Of a stretch of DNA of 64,000 nucleotides, positions 57,512-64,000 are shown in pieces. Each line of letters starts with the position of its first letter. The stretch's first letter is position 1. The notes below the pieces were generated by a model that saw only the letters and a program-made list of their open reading frames with translations, was not told the origin of the DNA and made no database searches. Origin of the DNA: Hydractinia symbiolongicarpus (taxonomy: Eukaryota; Cnidaria; Hydrozoa; Anthoathecata; Hydractiniidae); contig NC_079888.1 in assembly GCF_029227915.1 (NCBI RefSeq), forward strand, positions 3,607,001 to 3,671,000, written 5' to 3'. The position numbers and the translations under genes were made by a program.

Positions 57512-57561
57512 AAATCCCCATTACATTGCGGCGCTTCGCGCCTGACGTAATTGAGGAATTT

Positions 57562-57990
57562 GACTAGTCTAATGACTCTTATTTTAAGTGGTAAATCTAA
57601 AGAACTCTATGGAAAGCAAGATCTCCCTTTTACAAGGATGTCTGTACAACCAAGTTAATTGAAAAAGCAACCCTCTGGACAACACAAATAATGTGCACAC
57701 AATATTAAAGAAACACTGTAAAACGAATGACATCGCAACAAACAACTACCTTTGCGCCAGGACTTGTGAACCTGGCTGTACCTTTTGACAATAAGATAAA
57801 AATGAAAACCCCTTATATAGCTTCTTCCTAACATCAGGTATAGCAGGATCGTTAACCCTGTAGTTTAAGTGAGCCAACTTAGCCTCCCTACAGAACTGAG
57901 GTTATAAGTGGGGCCGTTACACCCAAAGACAAGGAAATTGCCAAGCCCCCTTGCTATTTTACATTCATCTGTGTTTTAAATTCTCTTTGT
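57562..57990 (+). repeat. Repeat family R, right half beyond the DIRS insertion
   Basis: Continues the family R order ('gactagtctaatgactctta', 'aaagcaagatctccctttta', 'agcaaccctctggacaa'), then 'ggacttgtgaacctggctg', 'ataagtggggccgttac' and 'cccccttgctat', the last part shared with 11150-11340. It pairs with the OB-fold remnant left of the DIRS element. Confidence 0.8.
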
Positions 57991-58003
57991 ATATAGAAAT
58001 GAT

Positions 58004-58511
58004 TTAACAAAGAACCAGGTATGTAAGTAGGTCAGTCATAATTTGGTTATATTTAGATAGTGCTTGCAAAATTTGTGGGATTTGCTCCAAACCATTCATG
58101 TTGAAGTCACCTAAAATAATATCAACATTACCCCATGAATTGATGTCAACTAACCTTTCATAGAAAATTGCTATTATATATTCCCTATTGGATATTTTGT
58201 GATACGACAGTACTAAGTTTACTGAGCATTGCATAAAAGATGCTTTCATCAGAGTAATAGATGATTCTCCAGACTCCATATTGTGTGAAATTACATTGAT
58301 ATCACTTCTACAACAAAGAGCAACACTCTGATATCGATCATGACAACCATTTGAAATTGAAATTTATTAAGAATTTCTTCAATATTCTGGATATTCTAAT
58401 CAGGTTTGATTTGTGTTTCAGTTAGGCATAGTATATCTGATTGCATCAATCCATTATCTTTCAGAATATAAAGAGTATGCTTGTTCAATGACCTAACATT
58501 CAAGAGACTTA
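58004..58511 (-). pseudogene. APE-type LINE endonuclease fragment
   Basis: Minus strand: SLLNVRSLNKHTLYILKDNG and DILCLTETQIKPD (first endonuclease motif with Glu), then after a stop and shift YQSVALCCRSDINVISH, and VDIILGDFNMNGLEQI (catalytic GDFN). It resembles a different LINE clade from 13658-14630. It stops abruptly at family R/U tail sequence, with no reverse transcriptase. Confidence 0.75.
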
Positions 58512-58649
58512 TAATTCAGCTATTACATGAAATACTTGGTATAGTTGATGGTAACAAAGGCTTTTCTGTCTGTAATCTTTGATAGCCTTTGGATCTGCTT
58601 TTATGGCCTCCAATAAATGTTTATTTAAAATTTCTAGACAATAATATAC

Positions 58650-58961
58650 TTGATATCATTTACTAACAAATTTGTACATTACACAGAAGTCAGTGAGAGC
58701 CAAACATGTGAACAGACTGGAGCTTATTGGTTTTCTCGGGGTAAATATCTTGATGTGTTATCAAAATTTGCCAATATTGGCCAAAGTATTGATCCATTGA
58801 ATGATCTTGGGGTTCCTTATCGAGTTGCACCCTTTATTGAAGGTCATATTGCTTTGTTTATAAGTATATTCATAGTGATTGATCATTTATACCTACTTTT
58901 CTATGTATATTTTGCAAATTTAGCTTTCATGCTGATTTGGACTTTCGATATCCAGCACTAA
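58650..58961 (+). other. Coding-like frame, unknown
   Basis: After a ttacacag acceptor-like site, EVSESQTCEQTGAYWFSRGK and LSKFANIGQSIDPLNDLG look protein-like for about 60 codons. The tail from FISIFIVIDHLYLLFYVY is hydrophobic and may be chance. Not recognised. Confidence 0.25.
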
Positions 58962-58964
58962 CTG

Positions 58965-59714
58965 GCTTAACTAAACAACCGCCTAAGATATCAATACTAT
59001 TTCCATGCTGAGCGCTAAGCAGATAGGATAGATTCACACTTTTATAGTCTCTGGCATGACTCGACAGAAATTTTAATGAAAAAAGGAGGTTTTCCTACAA
59101 AGAATAAGAAGCCACTGGAGAAATTCTGTATTCTCCCCTTTACAGGGATGATGAAAAAGCTAATGGTTTTCGGCTGTACTGAAACAAACACCTGTGTGAA
59201 TGTGGAAACATGAGGATTGATTAAATTCATGCATGTTTGGGATCTGATGCGGGCCCTTGACTAAGCATCCCCTGCCCCCTACAAGACACCAGCTGCATTT
59301 ATTGACACCATCCGCCAAAACCAATAATTTTGTTAAACTTTGAAAACTACAAATCGTATCATTGTTGCCTTTACCTCCTACTGACACAGAGCGCGGGGCT
59401 AAGAGAGGCAGACTTGGAGCTCAGCCTTTAGAAAGGTTGTGACAAAGAATAAAGAGCAGCAAATCTGGAAACAGAAAAGCTTTCTAGCCTTAGACATAAA
59501 AACATAGAAATCGTATCGTAATGCTAAGGCAGACCCCGAAAACGCCTCTTAGAAAGATAGATTTGAAACCCAGCGATGGCAACCCAGAAAATCATTACAT
59601 ATCATTTCAAACTTAAACAAGTAATTCACCTCACCACCAAGTCAACTTTTATGGTTTGAAATCTGCCATGCTCTATTTTTTGGAAGGAGTTATCAATCGT
59701 ACCCATCCTAACCA
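58965..59714. other. No gene recognised
   Basis: Mixed sequence with moderately higher GC than neighbours and no clear repeat partner in the window. Confidence 0.4.
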
Positions 59715-59851
59715 ATGAAGAACAGACGCTCTTCAGTCACAAAAAACAGAAACCCTTCAGGATCTATCGTCTTTCCCAGTGTCAACCAGTCTTTCCTAGC
59801 AGACAACAGGATCTCCTCACATGGAACGCAGATTGACTTGTTCGATAACTT
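59715..59851 (+). other. Candidate first exon of an unknown gene
   Basis: ATG opens 45 codons of hydrophilic, serine/asparagine-rich protein (MKNRRSSVTKNRNPSGSIVF..GTQIDLFDNL) ending exactly at a consensus donor, ttg|gtaagt. No matching acceptor exon was found before the transposon that starts near 60.4 kb, so it may be an orphan. Confidence 0.3.
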
Positions 59852-60124
59852 GGTAAGTTAAAAAAAATTAGAACTAGTGTAAACACGCCAACCTTGATTT
59901 TGGCGAAAGCTTAGTAAAAAAGAGAATATATTTTGGATGTGTCGTAGATTTTGTGTTTTTTTATTTCTTAATACAATTTTTGTTGCTTTGGCACAGCAAA
60001 AAAACCTTGAATTAGGCAATATCAGGCAAATGCTATTTACATAAGAAACAAAACATCCTTATCAACTGGATCTATACTGACATTAGCCATTTGCATTATT
60101 ATATTTTATTACCCTATTCAAAGG

Positions 60125-60310
60125 TGATTGTGGTATAACAAAGCAGCAAGCTGTAGTGATTTGACTAGTGTAATGACTCTTATTATAAGTGGTAGAGGTT
60201 AAACCCTCCAAAGATCTCTATGCAAAGCAAGATATCCTTTCTACAAGGATGGTCTGTACAACCAAGTTAATTGAAAAAGCAACCCTCTGGACAATACTTG
60301 TAATAAATCA
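60125..60310 (+). repeat. Repeat family R, uninterrupted copy
   Basis: 'aacaaagcagcaagctgtag', 'tgatttgactagtgtaatga' and 'ctcttattataagtgg' run continuously here, proving that the junction split by the DIRS element at 18594/57562 was once contiguous. Confidence 0.85.
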
Positions 60311-60848
60311 AAAATTGGGAAGGTTTCTTAAAAATTGTTTTTGCATTTTTAAAATTTCAAAATCAAATATATATTGAAAACAGCAAATTAACAACCTGTC
60401 GTAATTTCCCTTAATTTATAAGTAAAACATCGCAAAAAATTTCAGGGGTCAATACTCCTTTTTATAAATTATTGCGCAATATTCAGCCTCATCATGAAAA
60501 AGAGGCAGCCGTTGCTCCAAATCTTTTATATTTTATTATCTCTTACGATACGGGGACATTGAAAAATCACGCGCAACGAATAATGGAGAATTAATTATCT
60601 CAATAATAATTTCCCGTAATTTTCCGTATTTTGTGATGACTATTTGATTACCTCCATAATTGTATGCACGTATTTTATGATAAAAATTGCCAATTACCAT
60701 TTTACGAATTTTTTTCAAGAGAGAAGACGTACTATCAAACTTTATTACTTTTACAACTTAAAACTTCAATAAAACTGCTATTTTAATAGCAACAACTCTC
60801 TACACAGACTCAGTAGTTTGTGTAAAAACTCAAGAACAGTTTAATATA
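60311..60848. other. 5' flank of the ISL2EU-type element
   Basis: AT-rich; related 'taatttcccttaatt' / 'taatttcccgtaattt' words at 60402 and 60608. The left terminus of the transposon should lie here, but I could not fix it because the right end is outside the window. Confidence 0.4.
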
Positions 60849-63095
60849 ATGGAAAACAATGACGGAGACCATGAAATGATAGTAGAAGACTTCAACGAAC
60901 TATTTGAAGAAAAGTCAGTAGGTAAACACGTTAATATTAAAATTTTAATGGTATACGAGAAAGGAGAGATTCACCAAACTGTGCACACTGATATTATATA
61001 TTTTGTCAGCAGATAGGTGACTAATATACATCAAATTTTGTACAAAATTTAAAAACTACCACAGCACACCATAATATATATAATAGTTTATCCTCTACTT
61101 AGTTTTCTCTTGATTTTATTTAGCTCATGAAAGTATCATATTAACAGAAGATGACATTAGTGACCCACACATTCATATAGATTTTGAAAAACTTTCAAAT
61201 TACAAAGTCGAACATTTAAAAAGATGGCTGGTATTCCGAGGAGACACACTTCAAGGTATTACAACTTTGAAAGAAGCTCAAGTTCGTTTTATGAGCTATT
61301 TCGAAAATAAAACTGAAGCCAAAATTGTAGATCCTACACCTGATAAAATCTGGCTACGTAAAAAAGCAGAAAAAATGGGAGTTATTTTGAAACCGCTGTG
61401 GAAAGAGGGAATGCTTCCATCAGTCCCTTTGAAACTCAAAGCTGATATGTCAAAACCAACTGATTTAACAGGTTGGTCGAAATCCTTGAAAGGAATGCCA
61501 AATTTTACAGTTGAACATATTCAAAATTATCATGAACATGTCAATGAAACTTTTTGTAAAAATTCAACAAAAATAAAGAAACATTTTATACGTGGCGAAC
61601 AATTCCTCGAAGAGAAGTTCTTAGATACTGATACAATATATGTTAAAGAAGATGAAACAATATTTTGTTTGAAGGGTGTAGCTGCAGCTAGTTTGAAAAA
61701 AGCAAATAGATGGGTTTTTTTAGCCATAGAGAAAAAAACCTCCAATATTGAGTTTGCGAACTGTCAGTGTCCAGCTGGACGTTGTGGGACATGTTCTCAT
61801 GCATATGCTATGATGAAACTTTTAGCAAAGTGGGTAGTAGATGGCCTATCTATGGTTCCGGCAACTAAAGCATGTACTTCAAAGCCCTGCGTGTGGAATG
61901 TTCCGCAGTCCAGAGGTAGAATAGAAAAGGTTCCTATCATGGAAATGATGATCAAGTCTCCTCCATCGAAAAAAACTAAAAAAAAACTGACAATGTTCAA
62001 GACAAAAAGGGTATTGTTTCATCTCTTTACGAACCTCGAATAGTTAAAAACACTTTAAAAGATGATATCAATTTTCTCATAAGACATATGGAACATAAAA
62101 CACCAACAAATATATGTGCAACCAAATTACTTAATCCCAATCCAGTTCATCACAGACAGACACAATTTGGAACTTTACCATCAGGTTCGTACCTCTCATG
62201 TCAGTGTTCAGTTATGCCACCTGATTTTACAGTATACTATAGCATTGACAGATCAGATGGAAAAGAGTACCCATTGTATCTAAGATATCCACAATTTCCA
62301 TTCCAATCATTGGAAAATGTTATAGACACTTTTACCAAGGATATTCATATTGTTGAAATAAAGAAAAACAATATTTTAGAAAATTTAAAATCCCACTCCG
62401 AAGATGTTAACTTGATTGAAACGAGTACAAGAAATCAAGCTGATGATCCGAACTGGTTTTTATACCGCAAGAACAGATTTACAGCATCTTTATGTAACAA
62501 ATTGGGTAAAACTGGACGAAAAACTGAAAAATCTTCGAAGACATTAGCCCATAACATTGTGACAGGGAGTAAAAAAAATGTGAACAGGATTATGAAAATG
62601 AAAATGGAGTACGGTCGATTTTACGAACCCATAGCAATCCAACATTATGAGCGATATATGAAGTTGAAGAATTTTAACATAACTGTAGAACAATCAGGTT
62701 TAGTCATTGATCCGATCAATTTTGTGTTGGGTGCTACACCTGATGGTAAAGTTATATGTGATGAATGTTTTGGTATATTGGAGGTGAAATGCAGCGAACA
62801 GTACAGGGATGTTGATCCAAAAACAATTTGCCACATTTCACCAAACCCGTGTATAGTTTACAACAAAGAAAACAATCAAATTACTATAAATAAAAACCAC
62901 ACGTATTATGACCAAGTACAAATGCAACTTGCTATAACAACACGCACATGGTGTGACTTCGTATTTTATACATCGAAAGGATTAGCCATTGACAGAGTTC
63001 CCTTTGACACAGAATATTGGGATACATTGCAGCACCGAATCTTGAAATTTTATTTTACGTACATGTTACCCGAAATTGTGGAATTAGAGGAATGA
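60849..63095 (+). pseudogene. SAP-SWIM-YqaJ exonuclease-like protein of an ISL2EU Harbinger element
   Basis: Exon 1 60849-60921 (MENNDGDHEMIVEDFNE..) joins exon 2 at 61121. Domains: SAP-like helix pair (LSNYKVEHLKRWLVFRGDTL); SWIM zinc finger CQCPAGRCGTCSHAYAM (CxC..CxH); then after a one-base shift in the A run near 62006, a YqaJ-type exonuclease domain: DDPNWFLYRKNRFTAS, MEYGRFYEPIAIQHYE, GATPDGKV, ILEVKCSEQY (E-x-K) and YDQVQMQLAITTRTW. YqaJ nucleases are lambda-exonuclease-like. This second gene is the hallmark of ISL2EU transposons, where its exact role is unknown. The single shift is the only disabling lesion seen. Confidence 0.88.
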
Positions 63096-63391
63096 ACCTA
63101 TCTAGATATTTTTATATACTTTATATATAAATATAAATAAGTACTTGAAACATATCATAACCTTGTAAAATATGAAATATACTTCAAAGTGATATTTTTT
63201 GCAAGGATTGATTTTTACGAGTTTACAACATTACCACAAAAATAAGCTATAGAAAAAATCATCTCCTTGAGGTATATCTCATAATGTGTGTGTAGCAGTA
63301 AAAAACTTTTTAGATATTTTTATGCATATAATTGTAAAGATTTTCTTTTTCTAAACATTCTATACCTTTAAAATTGGTTCTTGAAAATTTG
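63096..63391. other. Spacer between convergent ISL2EU genes
   Basis: AT-rich 296-bp gap between the ends of the YqaJ and transposase genes. No hairpin or other feature noticed. Confidence 0.5.
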
Positions 63392-64000
63392 CTAACATTG
63401 CACAACAGTGATGATCTGGTTAAGAGAACCTAGCATGTTAACAGGAATAACTCGATCAAATATGTGAAAAGTTTTCAATCTCTGTATCATTCTTTCGACA
63501 TGTATTCTTTCAGCGGCAATTTGTTGACTTTGAATAACTTCGCTTTCACTGAACTGATCTCGTCCTCTCAAAAAACATGGTATTATCAGCTCCACACCGA
63601 TTGGATTCACATATTCTGCTATCAAAAAACCTCGATCTGCCATGATCGCATCACCAGGCTCCCAGAGTTCTGGGTATAATATTCCACTTTTCACTACTAT
63701 ATTTTTATCAGATATGCTCCCAGGGAAGGCTGAGGATATAAAAGTGAAGCCACCCCCTGGTGCAATTCCAACCAGAACTTTTACTGTAGTGTGACTTTTG
63801 TAATCTGAATACATCAATTTATGGACAACAAGTGAAGCAGGCACTGCAATTTTGAATTCGACAGTCTATAATGCACCGTACATTTGGAAATTTTTCCATC
63901 ATTGATTTTGGCATTACATCTTTTACCTGCTGTCGGGTAGGCCATATGCATATTGATCCAAATTTAACGTACATATAATTTATCCAAGTCAACACTGTAT
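63392..64000 (-). pseudogene. Harbinger/ISL2EU DDE transposase, partial at window edge
   Basis: Minus strand, entering from beyond 64000: TWINYMYVKFGSICIWPTRQ and FPNVRCIIDC (first Asp region), then after a small frameshift near 63855, YSDYKSHTTVKVLVGIAPGG, SDKNIVVKSGI, AIMADRGFLIAEYV (second Asp) and AAERIHVERMIQRLK (Glu), the DDE_Tnp_4 arrangement. It ends at 63392, convergent with the YqaJ gene. The 5' part is outside the window. Confidence 0.85.

Larger units (their letters stand above)
18595..57561 (+). mobile_element. DIRS-type retroelement, split by nested insertions
   Basis: One DIRS element spans the central window. The left inverted terminal repeat (18597-18667) is matched in reverse complement at 57441-57511, sharing 'ataatattggataaccgagc' with one mismatch, followed by 'ccaatct' and 'tattggaacccaga'. 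The element interrupts repeat family R: 'cagcaagccgcagtgattt' to the left and 'gactagtctaatgactctta' to the right are contiguous in the intact copy at 60125. DIRS elements use a tyrosine recombinase and make no conventional target duplication; only 'attt' is shared. DIRS sequence itself is 18595-20392, 52067-54600 and 57383-57561. The rest is nested Helitron/KDZ and piggyBac. Confidence 0.88.

Overview
The window is eukaryotic and AT-rich. It has spliced genes with GT/AG introns, TATA/poly-T noncoding DNA, runs of GCTAGCTAG, and a dense mixture of transposable elements. The set of families (DIRS, KDZ/Zisupton, OTU-type Helitron, ISL2EU/Harbinger, piggyBac, BEL/Pao, APE-type LINEs, Kolobok-like) suggests an early-branching metazoan, most plausibly a cnidarian. 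That assignment is inference, and no convincing single-copy host gene was recognised.

Layout. 1-18.6 kb is a graveyard: three dispersed noncoding repeat families, two diverged ubiquitin-protease (USP) fragments on the minus strand, a BEL/Pao RNase H piece, a zinc-finger/reverse-transcriptase element broken before its catalytic YxDD region, an APE-type LINE 5' part, a decayed Kolobok-like transposase and an OB-fold/zinc-ribbon (RPA-like) remnant.

18.6-57.6 kb is a nested stack that can be peeled layer by layer. A DIRS retroelement (inverted terminal repeats at 18597-18667 and 57441-57511) interrupts an older repeat at an 'attt' junction. Its reverse transcriptase is cut at 20392 and resumes at the next codon at 52068. 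The 31.7 kb in between looks like a large Helitron2/Helentron-type insertion encoding 2A-OTU-Rep-PIF1 helicase, plus other cargo. Inside the OTU part of that ORF sits a complete 13.74-kb KDZ element (23670-37409) with 113-bp terminal inverted repeats and a 7-bp target duplication; removing it and one duplication copy restores the Helitron reading frame. A separate piggyBac (54601-57382) sits in the right arm of the DIRS element.

The KDZ element is the most interesting unit. Besides its 15-exon transposase it carries a multi-exon gene joining a homeodomain-like region, an HMG box and a chromodomain, and on the opposite strand a coiled-coil plus protein-kinase-fold gene whose HRD and DFG motifs are changed to HNH and IGF (a predicted pseudokinase). 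Together these resemble a mobile unit carrying its own chromatin-targeting and signalling-mimic cargo.

57.6-64 kb holds the other half of the older repeat, a minus-strand LINE endonuclease fragment, a possible orphan exon, and an ISL2EU-type Harbinger transposon with convergent SAP-SWIM-YqaJ and DDE transposase genes that runs off the window end. Most element copies carry frameshifts or stops, so nearly everything here is decayed or decaying.
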